From Sphingomonas horti (GTDB lineage Bacteria > Pseudomonadota > Alphaproteobacteria > Sphingomonadales > Sphingomonadaceae): a stretch of DNA of 64,000 bases. Position 1 is the first letter of the stretch. Every line of letters starts with the position of its first letter. The stretch lies in contig NZ_WQMS01000008.1 of assembly GCF_009753715.1 (NCBI RefSeq), positions 1-64,000 on the forward strand, in the 5' to 3' direction. Positions 1-8,562 of this stretch are shown piece by piece. Below the pieces are notes generated by a model, which was given only the letters and a program-made list of their open reading frames with translations, did not search any database and was not told the DNA's origin. The translations under genes and the position numbers were made by a program.

Positions 1-96
1 TCCTGCCCAGCAGTCATGCTGAATCAGAAAAACACGCCCGTGTGAATCCCCCGCGATTCAAATCACCTCGAAAACGCTCTAGCAGCCGTTCAGCCC

Positions 97-235
97 CTCT
101 CCCCGTGCGGGAGAGGGCGACTCGGCGCAGCCGAGCGGGGAGAAGGGGGCAGCGCCGCACCCCTCTCTAAGCTTCGCTAGGCAGCCAGCTGCCAACCAAA
201 GCTATTCTCTCCCGCAAAGGGAGAGAAGCTAGGAT
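97..235. repeat. Composite palindromic repeat at left window edge
   Basis: The first 316 bases hold no convincing gene. From about 97 to 235 there are nested inverted repeats: a CCCTCTCCC..GGGAGAGGG hairpin, a CTCGGC..GCCGAG hairpin, then CTTCTCTCCC-type arms in the opposite order near 210-230. The layout of short hairpins separated by C-rich and G-rich linkers resembles the elements at 22685-22771, 25157-25297 and 49642-49788. Limits are approximate. Confidence 0.55.
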
Positions 236-316
236 GGCGGGACCTCGGTTATGGAACCAGGCCGGCCGGTGGGATCGGGCATCCGCCACAGCGTGGTGCC
301 GCCCCGTCGCCTCTTC

Positions 317-655
317 CTAACTCGCCGCGTCGTACCCGAACTCCCGCAGCTCCTGCGCGCAGCGGCAGGCAGCGGCGATCTTTCGTGCCCATTCGACTGC
401 GTCCTCGCGCGTCGGCAGCTCCAGCACGGTGAACCCGCCGTTGATCCGGCTGCCCGGATGGGTCCCGGCAGAGATCGACCCATCCGCGGAGACCAGCACG
501 GGGGCGACCTGCTCGTTGATCCCGCCGCCGAACACATAGACGCCGGCGGCCTTCGCTTCCTCGATCACCCTGTGGGCGTCGGCGGAAACGGTCGGCAGAT
601 CCTCCTGTGCGACCACCATCGCTTCGCTCGGGAAGGAGATCAGATATTTTGTCAT
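317..655 (-). CDS. YCII-related (DGPF-type) domain protein
   Basis: A 112-residue cytoplasmic protein starting MTKYLISFPSE. The N-terminal beta strand and the motif GTHPGSRINGGFTVLEL followed by REDAVEWARKI are typical of the YCII/DGPF family of small dimeric ferredoxin-like proteins, whose biochemical role is mostly unknown; some members are associated with ECF sigma factors. The frame stays open upstream to 1114, but that part is antisense to the next gene, so the internal ATG was chosen. It lies 44 bases downstream of the sorbosone dehydrogenase-like gene on the same strand and may be co-transcribed with it. Function inferred from family only. Confidence 0.78.
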   Translation of the reverse strand: MTKYLISFPSEAMVVAQEDLPTVSADAHRVIEEAKAAGVYVFGGGINEQVAPVLVSADGSISAGTHPGSRINGGFTVLELPTREDAVEWARKIAAACRCAQELREFGYDAAS

Positions 656-699
656 GACGCGATGGTGCATGGCGTATGGCGCGGCGGCAAGCCAGCGCG

Positions 700-2031
700 C
701 TACTCGGCCGCGCTGACCCGCCAGATGCGGTTGCCGACGTCGTCCGCGACCAGCAGTGCCCCGGTCTTGTCGAGCGCCAGGCCGGCCGGGCGGCCGCGGG
801 TGTGCTTGTCGCCGTCGAGGAAGCCGGCGAGCACGTCGATCGGCTTCACCCCTTTGGCGGGCATGCCGTCGTCCCCGAACGGCACGTAGATCACCTTGTA
901 GCCGCTCAAGGGCTTGCGGTTCCACGATCCGTGCAGCGCGACGAAGGCTCCGTTGGCGAATTGGCGCCCAAGCTTCGCGCCCTCGGCGAACACCAGGCCC
1001 AGTGGCGCGGTGTGGGGGCCGAGCGCGTAATCGGGCCGGCGGGTATATTCGAGCAGGTCCGGCCGAGACTCGGTGCGCCGGTCCACATAGCCGCCCCAAT
1101 AGCTGTACGGCCAACCATAGAAGCCGCCGAAATCGACGAAGGTCAGGTAATCGGGCGGGCTGTCACCGCCGAGCATGTCGCGCTCGTTGACGACGGTCCA
1201 CAGCTCGTGCCGGTGCGGCTCCCACGCCAGGCCGTTCGGATTGCGCAGGCCGGCGGCGTAGATGCGGAACGTCTTGTTCTCGGGATAGACTTCCCAGATC
1301 GCGGCGCGGCGCTCTTCCTTGTCCATGCCGCGCTCACCGATGTTGCTGGCGGAGCCGACCGTCACATAGAGCAGCCGCCCGTCCGGGCTGGCGAGCAGGT
1401 TGCGCGCCCAGTGATTGCCGCCGCCGGGCAGGTTGACGATCTTCTCCGGCCTGGCCGTGATCCTGGTGTCGCCCGGCTTGTAGGGGAAGGCGAGCACGGC
1501 ATTGGTGTTCGCGACGTAGAGCGTGCCGCCGACCAGTGCCATGCCGGTCGGCGAGTTGAGGCCGGAGATCAGCACCGAACGGGTCTCAGCCACGCCATCG
1601 CCGTTGGCGTCGCGCAACAGGGTGATGCGGTTCGCGGATGGGACGCCGGCGCCGGCGCGGCCCAGCAGCCAACCCATCACGCGATCGGTCAGGCTGTTCG
1701 CCTTGCGCGGCGGCGAGTTCGCCTCCGCCACCAGCACGTCGCCATTGGGCAGCGTATAGAGCCAGCGCGGATGATCGAGGCCGTCGGCAAAGGCCTGGAC
1801 CTTCAGCCCTTTGGCCGGGGCGGGACGGGCGTTGCCCCAAGGGACCGGCGTCGCAATCGCGATCGTCGGAATCTGCTCGATATCGGGCGCGGCGATTGTC
1901 GGCCGCTGCCCCTCGACCGCTGTGACCGGCAAGGAAGCATTGCCCTGGCGCGTCACCAGCCAGATTCCGCCCAGGATCAGCAGCAGGACGACGATCAGGA
2001 AAAGCAGCGGGCGGGCAAGTCGGCCGAGCAT
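700..2031 (-). CDS. Membrane-anchored sorbosone/glucose dehydrogenase-family beta-propeller
   Basis: A 443-residue protein with an N-terminal membrane helix (about residues 8-27, RPLLFLIVVLLLILGGIWLV) and then a periplasmic domain of the glucose/sorbosone dehydrogenase (GSDH) family, a six-bladed beta-propeller that in characterised members binds PQQ and oxidises sugars. Diagnostic stretches are GLDHPRWLYTLPNGDVLVAE, GGNHWARNLLASPDG, AAGLRNPNGLAWEP and HGSWNRKPLSGYKV. The frame is open 14 codons further upstream, but MLGRLARP gives the better signal anchor. PQQ use and substrate cannot be decided from sequence. It precedes the YCII gene on the same strand. A strong terminator at 2088-2130 separates it from corC. 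Confidence 0.85.
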   Translation of the reverse strand: MLGRLARPLLFLIVVLLLILGGIWLVTRQGNASLPVTAVEGQRPTIAAPDIEQIPTIAIATPVPWGNARPAPAKGLKVQAFADGLDHPRWLYTLPNGDVLVAEANSPPRKANSLTDRVMGWLLGRAGAGVPSANRITLLRDANGDGVAETRSVLISGLNSPTGMALVGGTLYVANTNAVLAFPYKPGDTRITARPEKIVNLPGGGNHWARNLLASPDGRLLYVTVGSASNIGERGMDKEERRAAIWEVYPENKTFRIYAAGLRNPNGLAWEPHRHELWTVVNERDMLGGDSPPDYLTFVDFGGFYGWPYSYWGGYVDRRTESRPDLLEYTRRPDYALGPHTAPLGLVFAEGAKLGRQFANGAFVALHGSWNRKPLSGYKVIYVPFGDDGMPAKGVKPIDVLAGFLDGDKHTRGRPAGLALDKTGALLVADDVGNRIWRVSAAE

Positions 2032-2087
2032 CGGCACTCCAGGGCGAAAGGGTTCGCCGCCATCTAAGCGCAATTATCCGCTTCGGC

Positions 2088-2130
2088 AAAAAAAGTGCCG
2101 CCGGCCAGGGGGTGAAAGAACCGGCGGCAC
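2088..2130 (-). terminator. Rho-independent terminator downstream of corC
   Basis: Bases 2095-2104 (GTGCCGCCGG) and 2121-2130 (CCGGCGGCAC) form a perfect 10-bp stem with a 16-base loop. Read on the minus strand the stem is followed directly by seven T (2094-2088). This is the classical intrinsic terminator form and would end transcripts coming from the miaB-phoH-vapBC-ybeY-corC block. It lies about 230 bases beyond the corC stop. Bases 2131-2358 hold no recognisable gene; the frame running through them is not protein-like. Confidence 0.88.
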
Positions 2131-2358
2131 AGCGGAAGCAGGATAAGCGCTTCCTATCTAGCGACCTCAAAGGTTCGAGGGGTTGGCCCGCAAGCTCCGC
2201 CTCGAAACGTCCCCGCTTGAGACAATTCTCGTTCCTGACATGAATCAATTCCGTAGGCGGCACAATCGCCGTCAGGCGAACCGAGTCGGATTTGCGACGG
2301 ACCGAAGCCTCGCAATTCTTATCCCCAGACTTGTCCGCAGAAATGGCGGATTCCGGCG

Positions 2359-3246
2359 CTATTCCTGCTCCAGCACCGGCTCCGGCGCGTGCAGGCGCAC
2401 GCGAGTCACGTGGCGCGGGTCCGTCTCCGTCACCTCGATTTTCCAGCCGCTCGGATGGGTGACGATCTCGCCCGGCTCGGGGATCCGGCCGGCCAGGACG
2501 AACGTCAATCCGCCCAGCGTGTCGACGTCCTCCTCGATCTCCGCCAGCCGCGGGTCGAGCGTCGCGGCAACGTCCTCGAGCTCTGCGCGCGCGTCCGCGT
2601 CCCACATGCCGCCGCCCAGGTCGATCAGCGTCGCCTCGGGCTCGTCGTCATGCTCATCCTCGATGTCACCGACAATCTCCTCGACCAGATCCTCGATCGT
2701 GACCAGCCCTTCGGTGCCCGAATATTCGTCGACGACGATCGCCAGATGCGTGCGGGTCGCGCGCATCTCCGCGAGCAGGTCGAGCACGCCCATCGAGGTC
2801 GGCACATAGCGCGGCTCGCGGACCAGCCCGGCAATGCTGGCCGGCTTGTCGGCGCCGTTCGCCAGGATCTCGAACGCGTCCTTGATGTGGATCATGCCGG
2901 TGATCGCATCGAGGCTGTCGCGATAGACCGGCAGGCGGCTGTGCCCGGCCTCGGCGAACTGGGCGAGCAGCTCGTCGAAGCTGGCCGATTCCGCGATCGC
3001 GATGATATCGGCGCGCGGCACTGCGACGTCGCCGACGGTCCGCTCGCCGAAATGGAGCAGGTTGCGCACCATCTGCCGCTCGATCGGAGTCAGGTCGCCG
3101 GCCTCGGCCGGCTCGCCTTCATGCTCCTCGATCACTTCCTCGATCTGGTCGCGCAGCGTGGGCTCGCTCTCGGCTCCGAAGAGCATGTCGCGCAACCCAC
3201 GCCAAAGTCGTCCGCTTCCTTCCGAGCTACTCGAATCCTCTGGCAT
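2359..3246 (-). CDS. corC: CorC/HlyC-family CBS-domain protein
   Basis: A 295-residue cytoplasmic protein. After an acidic N-terminus it carries two CBS motifs (about residues 70-120, VAVPRADIIAIAES.. and 130-190, VPTSMGVLDLLAEMR..VDEYSGTEGLVTIEDLVEEIVGDI) and a C-terminal CorC/HlyC transporter-associated domain (about 205-290). The family is linked to magnesium/cobalt efflux and haemolysin-like transporters. The start MPEDSSSSEG overlaps the end of ybeY by 20 bases, as usual for ybeY-corC pairs. The lnt gene that often follows is absent here; a terminator and the dehydrogenase follow instead. Confidence 0.9.
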   Translation of the reverse strand: MPEDSSSSEGSGRLWRGLRDMLFGAESEPTLRDQIEEVIEEHEGEPAEAGDLTPIERQMVRNLLHFGERTVGDVAVPRADIIAIAESASFDELLAQFAEAGHSRLPVYRDSLDAITGMIHIKDAFEILANGADKPASIAGLVREPRYVPTSMGVLDLLAEMRATRTHLAIVVDEYSGTEGLVTIEDLVEEIVGDIEDEHDDEPEATLIDLGGGMWDADARAELEDVAATLDPRLAEIEEDVDTLGGLTFVLAGRIPEPGEIVTHPSGWKIEVTETDPRHVTRVRLHAPEPVLEQE

Positions 3247-3760
3247 CGAACTCCGGTTCGTCCCTGTTGTACGGGTCGTGCAGCGCCAGCCGCGCCATGA
3301 CGTCGCGTTCCAGCGACTCCATGTGCTCGGCCTCGGCCGACCCCTGATGATCATAGCCTAGCAAATGCAACAGGCCGTGGACAATCAGATGGGTGGCATG
3401 CGCCTCCAGCGCCACACCCTTCTCGTCGGCCTCGCGCGCGCAGACGCCGTGCGCCAGCACGATGTCGCCCAGCAGCAGCTCGCCGTCGTCGCCGTTCTGC
3501 GACACCGTTTCCAGCAGGTCCGGCTGGACCATTGGGAAGGACAGAACGTTGGTCGGCTTGTCCTTGCCGCGATACTGGCGGTTGAGAGCGTGCACTTCCT
3601 CGTCCGACGTGAGCCGCACCGACACCTCGACGAGCTCAGGCGTGGTGGCAAGCTCCGCATGAGGCGTCGCCGCGAGCGCAGCCTTGACCGCTTGGGTCGC
3701 CAGTGCCTCCCAATCACCTTCGCGCCACGGGGTCTCCACCTGAACGGCGACGTCGATCAT
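3227..3760 (-). CDS. ybeY: Endoribonuclease YbeY, rRNA maturation factor
   Basis: A 177-residue metalloprotein. The zinc motif H-x3-H-x5-H is seen as HGLLHLLGYDH near residues 125-140, and NVLSFP and LLGDIVLA are conserved around the active-site cleft. YbeY is a single-strand-specific endoribonuclease involved in 16S rRNA 3-prime maturation and ribosome quality control. The start ATG (3760-3758) overlaps the vapC stop TGA (3759-3757), an ATGA junction that implies translational coupling to the toxin gene. In most relatives ybeY directly follows phoH; here vapBC intervenes. Confidence 0.95.
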   Translation of the reverse strand: MIDVAVQVETPWREGDWEALATQAVKAALAATPHAELATTPELVEVSVRLTSDEEVHALNRQYRGKDKPTNVLSFPMVQPDLLETVSQNGDDGELLLGDIVLAHGVCAREADEKGVALEAHATHLIVHGLLHLLGYDHQGSAEAEHMESLERDVMARLALHDPYNRDEPEFDARGFE

Positions 3761-4152
3761 GCAAGGTCCGTCAGTGCGAAGTCGCCGCCCTTGTAAAGCA
3801 GCTTCGCGCCGTTCGCCTTGGCGCAGGCATAGGCGAAGCAATCGCCCATGTTCAGCCGCGCATCGTGATTGCCCTTGCCGTATTGCCGGTGAGCCTCGAT
3901 CGCGAGTTCAGCTTCGCGCTCTCCGATAGCGACGTTCACAACATCAAAGCGGGAAAGCAATGCTTCGAGCTGCCGCGTGGCAATGGACGGGGACATTTGG
4001 TTGATTCGGGTCATCGCCCGCACCGTCTCCCATCGCGTAAGGCCCGATGTGAACAACTGATCGGCTGCACTCGCGGCGTCGCTCAGGACTTCGAACCCCG
4101 GCTCAGTCATGAGTATCGCGACCAAGGCCGAGGCATCGATGAAGAGCTTCAA
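3757..4152 (-). CDS. vapC: VapC-type PIN-domain ribonuclease toxin
   Basis: A 131-residue PIN-domain protein. The acidic active-site residues are visible: D6 in LFIDASA, E42 in TRWETVRA, the Asp in MGDCFAYACA and the late Asp in YKGGDFALTD. Known VapC proteins cleave tRNA or rRNA and are neutralised by the VapB partner. It starts at a TTG codon overlapping the vapB stop (TTGA), which should hold toxin synthesis below antitoxin synthesis, and it ends in an ATGA overlap with ybeY. PIN-domain function is clear; the RNA target is unknown. Confidence 0.92.
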   Translation of the reverse strand: MKLFIDASALVAILMTEPGFEVLSDAASAADQLFTSGLTRWETVRAMTRINQMSPSIATRQLEALLSRFDVVNVAIGEREAELAIEAHRQYGKGNHDARLNMGDCFAYACAKANGAKLLYKGGDFALTDLA

Positions 4153-4406
4153 TCCTCATCCTCGTCGTTGAGCGAATCATAAAAAGCCTTGTCGGCCTTC
4201 AGGCCGGTCGGAGGCGGCAACGGGTGCTTCTTTCGATATTCCAGGATCCATTCCGTCATGGATTGCCGCGGCCGCGGTGGTTCCAAGCGATCAATGACCT
4301 CACGCAGTGCATCCTTCACGGCTTGGGTCTTCGTCTTTCCCTGCAAAGCGGCAACCTTGTCGGCCATCGCATTGGCTTCCGGGTCCTTGATGTAAAGAGA
4401 GGCCAT
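4149..4406 (-). CDS. vapB: VapB-type antitoxin (Rv0623-like family)
   Basis: An 85-residue protein starting MASLYIKDPEANAMADKVAALQGKTKTQAVKDALRE. This ribbon-helix-helix-like N-terminus is typical of the Rv0623/PSK transcription factor family of VapB antitoxins; the C-terminal part (WILEYRKKHPLPPPTG) would wrap around VapC. A good ribosome-binding site (GGAGAG) lies just upstream of the ATG. The longer frame upstream to 4484 runs into phoH and lacks this signal. It is expected to bind VapC and repress its own promoter, consistent with two palindromes at 4418-4446. Confidence 0.9.
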   Translation of the reverse strand: MASLYIKDPEANAMADKVAALQGKTKTQAVKDALREVIDRLEPPRPRQSMTEWILEYRKKHPLPPPTGLKADKAFYDSLNDEDED

Positions 4407-4417
4407 AGATTCTCTCC

Positions 4418-4446
4418 GGATATCCTCGACTGCTAGATGGATATCC
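4418..4446. promoter_or_regulatory. Candidate VapB(C) operator: two GGATATCC palindromes
   Basis: The 8-base perfect palindrome GGATATCC occurs at 4418-4425 and again at 4439-4446, centres 21 bases apart, about two helical turns. Both lie between the phoH stop and the vapB start, just upstream of the vapB ribosome-binding site. VapB proteins typically bind paired palindromes in this position. Binding by this VapB is inferred, not shown. Confidence 0.65.
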
Positions 4447-4458
4447 CGAAACTGGCAA

Positions 4459-5454
4459 TCAAGCGCTCTCGCCCTCATACGCATCGACGATCTTGCCGAC
4501 GAGCGGGTGGCGGACGACGTCGGCGGAGCCGAAGCGGATCATCGAGATGCCCTTGACGCGTTCCAGCCGGGCGACCGCGTCGGCGAGGCCGGACTTGCCG
4601 ATGTCCGGCAAATCGACCTGGCGCGGGTCGCCGCAGACGACCATGCGGCTGTTCTCGCCGAAGCGGGTCAGGAACATCTTCATCTGCATCGGCGTGGTGT
4701 TCTGCGCCTCGTCGAGGATGATGAAGGCATTGGCCAGCGTGCGGCCGCGCATGAAGGCGATCGGCGCGATCTCGATCTCGCCGTTCGCCATGCGACGCTC
4801 CACCTGTTCGGTCGGCAGCATGTCGTACAGCGCGTCGTAGAGCGGGCGCAGATAGGGATCGACCTTCTCGCGCATGTCGCCAGGCAGGAACCCGAGCTTC
4901 TCGCCGGCCTCGACCGCGGGACGCGACAGGATCAGCCGGTCGACCGATCCGGCGATCAGTTGCTGCACCGCTTGCGCCACCGCGACATAGGTCTTGCCGG
5001 TACCGGCCGGGCCAAGCGCGAAGATGATCTCATCGCGCGCCAGCGCCTCCATGTAACGGATCTGCGTCGCCGAGCGCGGCACGATCGTCTTCTTGCGCGT
5101 GCGGATCATCACCGGCGGCGGCTGGCTGACATCGGTGCGGATAATACCGTCGAGCGTGGGTTCGGCCGACATCGCGATCACCGCATCGACGGTGCCGGAA
5201 TCGATCTCCTGGCCTTGGACGATGCGGTTGTAGAGGCCGGTCAGCACGTCGCGAGCGCGCGCCGCCTGCTCCGCCTCGCCCTCGATCTGCAGCTTGTTGC
5301 CGCGCGCCGCGATATAGACGCCAAGCCTGTTCTCGATCGCGACCAGGTTCTGGTCGTAATGGCCGAACAGCTGGCCGAGGAGCTGGGGCCGGTCGAACAC
5401 GACTTCGAGCCGGCTGCGGTCGCCCGGCTGGGCGGGAACGGGCTTACGCGACAT
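4459..5454 (-). CDS. phoH: PhoH-like P-loop ATPase
   Basis: A 331-residue cytoplasmic ATPase. It has an N-terminal KH-like/PhoH-L region (to about residue 110) and an ATPase domain with Walker [12 protein letters not shown] (about residue 150) and Walker [11 protein letters not shown] (about residue 240). The PhoH family is linked to RNA metabolism and frequently sits next to ybeY. It lies 11 bases downstream of miaB, so the two are surely co-transcribed. The 52-base gap to vapB holds the candidate VapB operator, so downstream genes may have a second promoter. Confidence 0.93.
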   Translation of the reverse strand: MSRKPVPAQPGDRSRLEVVFDRPQLLGQLFGHYDQNLVAIENRLGVYIAARGNKLQIEGEAEQAARARDVLTGLYNRIVQGQEIDSGTVDAVIAMSAEPTLDGIIRTDVSQPPPVMIRTRKKTIVPRSATQIRYMEALARDEIIFALGPAGTGKTYVAVAQAVQQLIAGSVDRLILSRPAVEAGEKLGFLPGDMREKVDPYLRPLYDALYDMLPTEQVERRMANGEIEIAPIAFMRGRTLANAFIILDEAQNTTPMQMKMFLTRFGENSRMVVCGDPRQVDLPDIGKSGLADAVARLERVKGISMIRFGSADVVRHPLVGKIVDAYEGESA

Positions 5455-5465
5455 GCACCTCCTAG

Positions 5466-6776
5466 TCAGGCGGCCTGCTTGCGAGTCAGAACGCCGGTCA
5501 GACTATTCGGTCCCGCCGCGACAATGTCCACGTCCAAAAGATCGCCCACCGCGCCTTCATCCACAACAATCGACTGCAGCCAGGGCGATTTGCCGATCAG
5601 CTGGCCGGGGTGGCGGCCGGGACGTTCGAGCAGGACCGATGTACGCGTGCCTACCGTTCGCTGATTGAACGCAAGCTGCTGCTCGACGATCAGCGCCTGG
5701 AGACGCTGAAGACGCTCGTCCATCACCTGCGGCGCGATCTGGTCCGGCATCGTCGCAGCCGGTGTGCCGGGGCGAGGCGAGTATTTGAAGCTGAACGCCA
5801 TCGAATGGCCGATGCGCCGGACGATATCGAGCGTCGCCTCGAAATCGGCGTCGCTCTCGCCGGGGAAGCCGACGATATAGTCGCCCGAAATCGCGATATC
5901 CGGCCGCGCTGCGCGGACCTTGTCGAGGATGCGCAGGTAGCTGTCGGCCGTGTGGCTGCGGTTCATGGCCTTCAGGATGCGGTCGCTGCCGGACTGGACC
6001 GGCAGGTGCAGGAACGGCATCAGCTTGTCGATGTCGCGATGCGCGGCGATCAGCCCGTCCTGCATGTCGTTCGGATGGCTGGTCGTGTAGCGGATGCGGG
6101 CCAGGGCCGGCAGCTTTGCCATCTCCTCGATCAGGTCGTGCAGCCCGCGCGTGCCGTCGCGCCACGCGTTGACGTTCTGGCCGAGCAAGGTGATCTCGCG
6201 CGCGCCGGCATCGATCAGCGCTTGCGCCTCGTCGATGATCGCTGCCCAGGGACGCGAGATCTCGGCGCCACGCGTGTAAGGCACGACGCAATAGGTGCAG
6301 AATTTGTCGCAGCCTTCCTGGACGGTCAGGAACGCGCTCGGCCGCATCTGCCGCGCCCGCTTCGGCAACGCGCCGAACTTGGAGGCGGCTGGCATGTCAG
6401 TGTCGGCCACACGCTTGCCCTGCGCGGCGTCGGCGACCAGCTCCGGCAACCGGTGATAGGCTTGCGGGCCGACGACGATGTCGACGTCCTTGGTGCGGCG
6501 ATGAATCTCCGCCCCTTCGGCCTGGGCGACGCAGCCGGCGACCGCGACCAGTGGGCGGCTGCCGTCCTCGCGGCGCAGGCGGCCGATATCGGAATAGACC
6601 TTCTCCGCCGCCTTTTCCCGGATGTGGCAGGTGTTGAGGACGACCAGGTCGGCGTCCTCGCCGTCGGCGGCGGTCAGGCCCTGGGCGTCGAGCAATTCTG
6701 CCATGCGCTCGCCGTCATAGACGTTCATCTGGCAGCCGAAGGATTTGACGCGATAGGTTTTGGGGAAGCGATTCAC
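5466..6776 (-). CDS. miaB: tRNA-2-methylthio-N6-dimethylallyladenosine synthase MiaB
   Basis: A 436-residue radical-SAM methylthiotransferase that converts i6A37 to ms2i6A37 in tRNAs reading UNN codons. The N-terminal cluster cysteines are in [25 protein letters not shown] and [10 protein letters not shown]; the radical-SAM CxxxCxxC motif is in [17 protein letters not shown] (about residues 150-165); a C-terminal TRAM domain spans about 370-430. Length and motif order match the family. It lies 8 bases downstream of plsC and 11 bases upstream of phoH. Confidence 0.96.
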   Translation of the reverse strand: MNRFPKTYRVKSFGCQMNVYDGERMAELLDAQGLTAADGEDADLVVLNTCHIREKAAEKVYSDIGRLRREDGSRPLVAVAGCVAQAEGAEIHRRTKDVDIVVGPQAYHRLPELVADAAQGKRVADTDMPAASKFGALPKRARQMRPSAFLTVQEGCDKFCTYCVVPYTRGAEISRPWAAIIDEAQALIDAGAREITLLGQNVNAWRDGTRGLHDLIEEMAKLPALARIRYTTSHPNDMQDGLIAAHRDIDKLMPFLHLPVQSGSDRILKAMNRSHTADSYLRILDKVRAARPDIAISGDYIVGFPGESDADFEATLDIVRRIGHSMAFSFKYSPRPGTPAATMPDQIAPQVMDERLQRLQALIVEQQLAFNQRTVGTRTSVLLERPGRHPGQLIGKSPWLQSIVVDEGAVGDLLDVDIVAAGPNSLTGVLTRKQAA

Positions 6777-6784
6777 CGGCGGGC

Positions 6785-7573
6785 CTATACCCCCGAAGCT
6801 CCCCGCGCGGAAGCGGCGAGGATGCGGCGGCGCGCTTCGGCCGCGACGGCCTTGCGGTCACCGATCTCGGCTGGAGCGAACGGGTCGAGGCATTCCAAGC
6901 GGACGATGAAGCGGCCCGGACGGGTCAGCACGCGCCAGGCATTGCGCGGCGCCGGCTCGTCGCCGACCCAGGCCAGATCGCGGGCGACGCCATAGTCGAT
7001 CCTGAGCGGCTGCACCCGGATCGCACGCGGCGTCGAGGCGAGCACTTCCAGCAGCGACGGCTTGAACGGCAGCAGCTCGAGCCCGTTGGACGTGGTGCCT
7101 TCGGGGAAGATCGCGATCGGCTGGTGCCGCGCCAGCGCCTGGCGGATGATGTCGATCTGCGCCTGCACGCCTTTGCGGTCGGTGCGGTCGACATAGACGG
7201 TGTTGTTGAGGCCCGCGAGCCAGCCGATCAACGGCCAGTCGCGCACCCCCGAGTTCGCGACGAAGGCGGTGCCGGTCGCGCCCGCGATGATCGGAATGTC
7301 CAGCCAGCTGACATGGTTGGAGACGAACAGCACGTCGTCGCGAAGCGGCCGCCCGCGCAGCTCGACCACGGCACCGCAGATGCGCGCCGCCACGGCAAGG
7401 CAGCGCCGCGGCCAGTGCGACCGCAGGCGCAGCGCCCGCGTCGCCAGATGGGCGGCGACGCAGAAAGCGCAGACCAGCGCCAGCGCCGTCAGGCGAGCGC
7501 AGCCGCGAAGGAGGTTCACGCCGTCGCCGACAAGCGCCCGGAAGTCAGTTCTTGCGATCGAGCGCGACGCCAT
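6785..7573 (-). CDS. plsC: 1-acyl-sn-glycerol-3-phosphate acyltransferase (PlsC family)
   Basis: A 262-residue inner-membrane acyltransferase that acylates lysophosphatidic acid in phospholipid synthesis. A hydrophobic segment lies near residues 20-45. The catalytic HX4D motif is NHVSWLDI and the substrate motif is FPEGTTS. The chosen ATG (7573) follows a GGAG site and overlaps the fur end by 29 bases; a GTG at 7519 just after fur is an alternative start. Confidence 0.9.
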   Translation of the reverse strand: MASRSIARTDFRALVGDGVNLLRGCARLTALALVCAFCVAAHLATRALRLRSHWPRRCLAVAARICGAVVELRGRPLRDDVLFVSNHVSWLDIPIIAGATGTAFVANSGVRDWPLIGWLAGLNNTVYVDRTDRKGVQAQIDIIRQALARHQPIAIFPEGTTSNGLELLPFKPSLLEVLASTPRAIRVQPLRIDYGVARDLAWVGDEPAPRNAWRVLTRPGRFIVRLECLDPFAPAEIGDRKAVAAEARRRILAASARGASGV

Positions 7574-7967
7574 AAAGCTCCATACGGTGATCGACGAGAC
7601 GGAAGCCGAGCTTCTCTGCGATCTGCCGCTGCAGCAGTTCAAGTTCCGGATCGACAAACTCGATGACCCGGCCGGTTTCCACGTCGATCAGGTGATCGTG
7701 ATGGGATTCGGGCGCCGCTTCATAGCGGGCGCGCCCGTCGCCGAAATCGTGGCGCTCAAGGATGCCCGCTTCCTCGAACAGGCGGACGGTTCGATAGACG
7801 GTCGCGATCGAAATGCCCGGATCGATCGCCGCCGCGCGCGCATGCACCTTTTCCACGTCCGGATGGTCTTCGGATTCGGAAATGACCCGCGCGATCACCT
7901 TGCGCTGGTCGGTGATGCGCAACCCCTTTTCCTGGCAAAGCGCCTCGACGTCGATCTTCCGCTGCAT
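7545..7967 (-). CDS. fur: Fur-family metal-responsive repressor
   Basis: A 140-residue DNA-binding protein. The winged helix (LRITDQRKVIARVI..SIATVYRTVRLFEEAGIL) fills about residues 1-85; the metal-binding/dimer region includes HHDHLIDVETGRVIEFVDPELE. No C-terminal CxxC zinc motif is present, as in many alphaproteobacterial Fur/Mur proteins. It is expected to repress iron (or manganese) genes when metal-loaded; the metal cannot be told from sequence. No clear Fur box was recognised nearby. The 3-prime end overlaps plsC. Confidence 0.92.
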   Translation of the reverse strand: MQRKIDVEALCQEKGLRITDQRKVIARVISESEDHPDVEKVHARAAAIDPGISIATVYRTVRLFEEAGILERHDFGDGRARYEAAPESHHDHLIDVETGRVIEFVDPELELLQRQIAEKLGFRLVDHRMELYGVALDRKN

Positions 7968-8011
7968 GCGGCCGATGTAATGGCTTTGAAGGAAAGGGGG
8001 AAGGCATTGAA

Positions 8012-8035
8012 AGCCCCTCCCCTAGGGGAGGGGCT
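8012..8035. terminator. Perfect 24-base palindrome between mucR and fur
   Basis: A perfect palindrome with two 12-base arms (AGCCCCTCCCCT and its complement) sits ten bases after the mucR stop. On the minus strand it is followed by TTTC only, so it is a moderate terminator candidate; it also resembles the CCCTCCC/GGGAGGG hairpins of the dispersed repeats in this window. Confidence 0.55.
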
Positions 8036-8044
8036 GAATGGCAC

Positions 8045-8461
8045 TTACCGCGCCCGGCGACGCTTGGTGCCGAGGCCGATCTTCTTCGCCAGCGTGCGGC
8101 GCTGCTCGGCGTAATTCGGGGCCACCATCGGATAGTCGGCGGGCAGGTTCCACTTGGCGCGGTACTGCTCCGGCGTCATGTTGTAGTGCGTCATCAAGTG
8201 ACGCTTCAGCATCTTCAGCTTTTTGCCGTCTTCTAGGCAGACGATATAGTCCGGCTTGACCGAGGCGCGGATCGAGACCTTGGGTTCCTGCTTCACTTCC
8301 GGCTGGGGCGGCGGCCCGCCCAGCGCGGTCAACGCGTTGTGCACGTTGGAAATCAGCGTCGGCAGGTCGTTTACCGCGACGCTGTTGTTGCTGACATGGG
8401 CTGCGACAATGTCCGCTGTCAGCGTGATCAGCGTTTCTTTCATTTCGGATTGTTCGGTCAT
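8045..8461 (-). CDS. mucR: MucR/Ros-family zinc-finger regulator
   Basis: A 138-residue protein of the Ros/MucR family. The single zinc finger region (IVCLEDGKKLKMLKRHLMTHYNM.., about residues 78-98) is followed by the conserved YRAKWNLPADYPMVAPNYAEQR, and the protein ends in a basic tail (GTKRRRAR). MucR proteins are alphaproteobacterial H-NS-like silencers that bind AT-rich DNA and control surface polysaccharides, motility and cell cycle. An internal Met at residue 7 is an alternative start. A dyad at 8520-8542 lies in its upstream region. Confidence 0.92.
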   Translation of the reverse strand: MTEQSEMKETLITLTADIVAAHVSNNSVAVNDLPTLISNVHNALTALGGPPPQPEVKQEPKVSIRASVKPDYIVCLEDGKKLKMLKRHLMTHYNMTPEQYRAKWNLPADYPMVAPNYAEQRRTLAKKIGLGTKRRRAR

Positions 8462-8519
8462 CGCACTCTTATCTTTCGTCTTGGAATGAGCATCGGAAGA
8501 TGATCGGCATCGCCCATGT

Positions 8520-8542
8520 CTTGAACCAGAGTAGAGTTCAAG
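8520..8542. promoter_or_regulatory. Inverted repeat upstream of mucR
   Basis: CTTGAAC (8520-8526) and GTTCAAG (8536-8542) form a 7-bp dyad with a 9-base centre, between the rimI stop and the mucR start. No T-run follows on the minus strand, so an operator or a weak processing hairpin is as likely as a terminator. Confidence 0.35.
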
Positions 8543-8562
8543 CCGAAAATGCCAATGCGACT

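Noticed and set aside
1-45. Short open frame from the left edge ending in TGA (..VMLNQKNTPV)
   Set aside because: Only 14 codons are visible with no recognisable feature; it could be the end of a gene but cannot be supported.
97-235. CRISPR array
   Set aside because: Repeats are inverted hairpins of varying length without regular spacers; no cas genes in the window.
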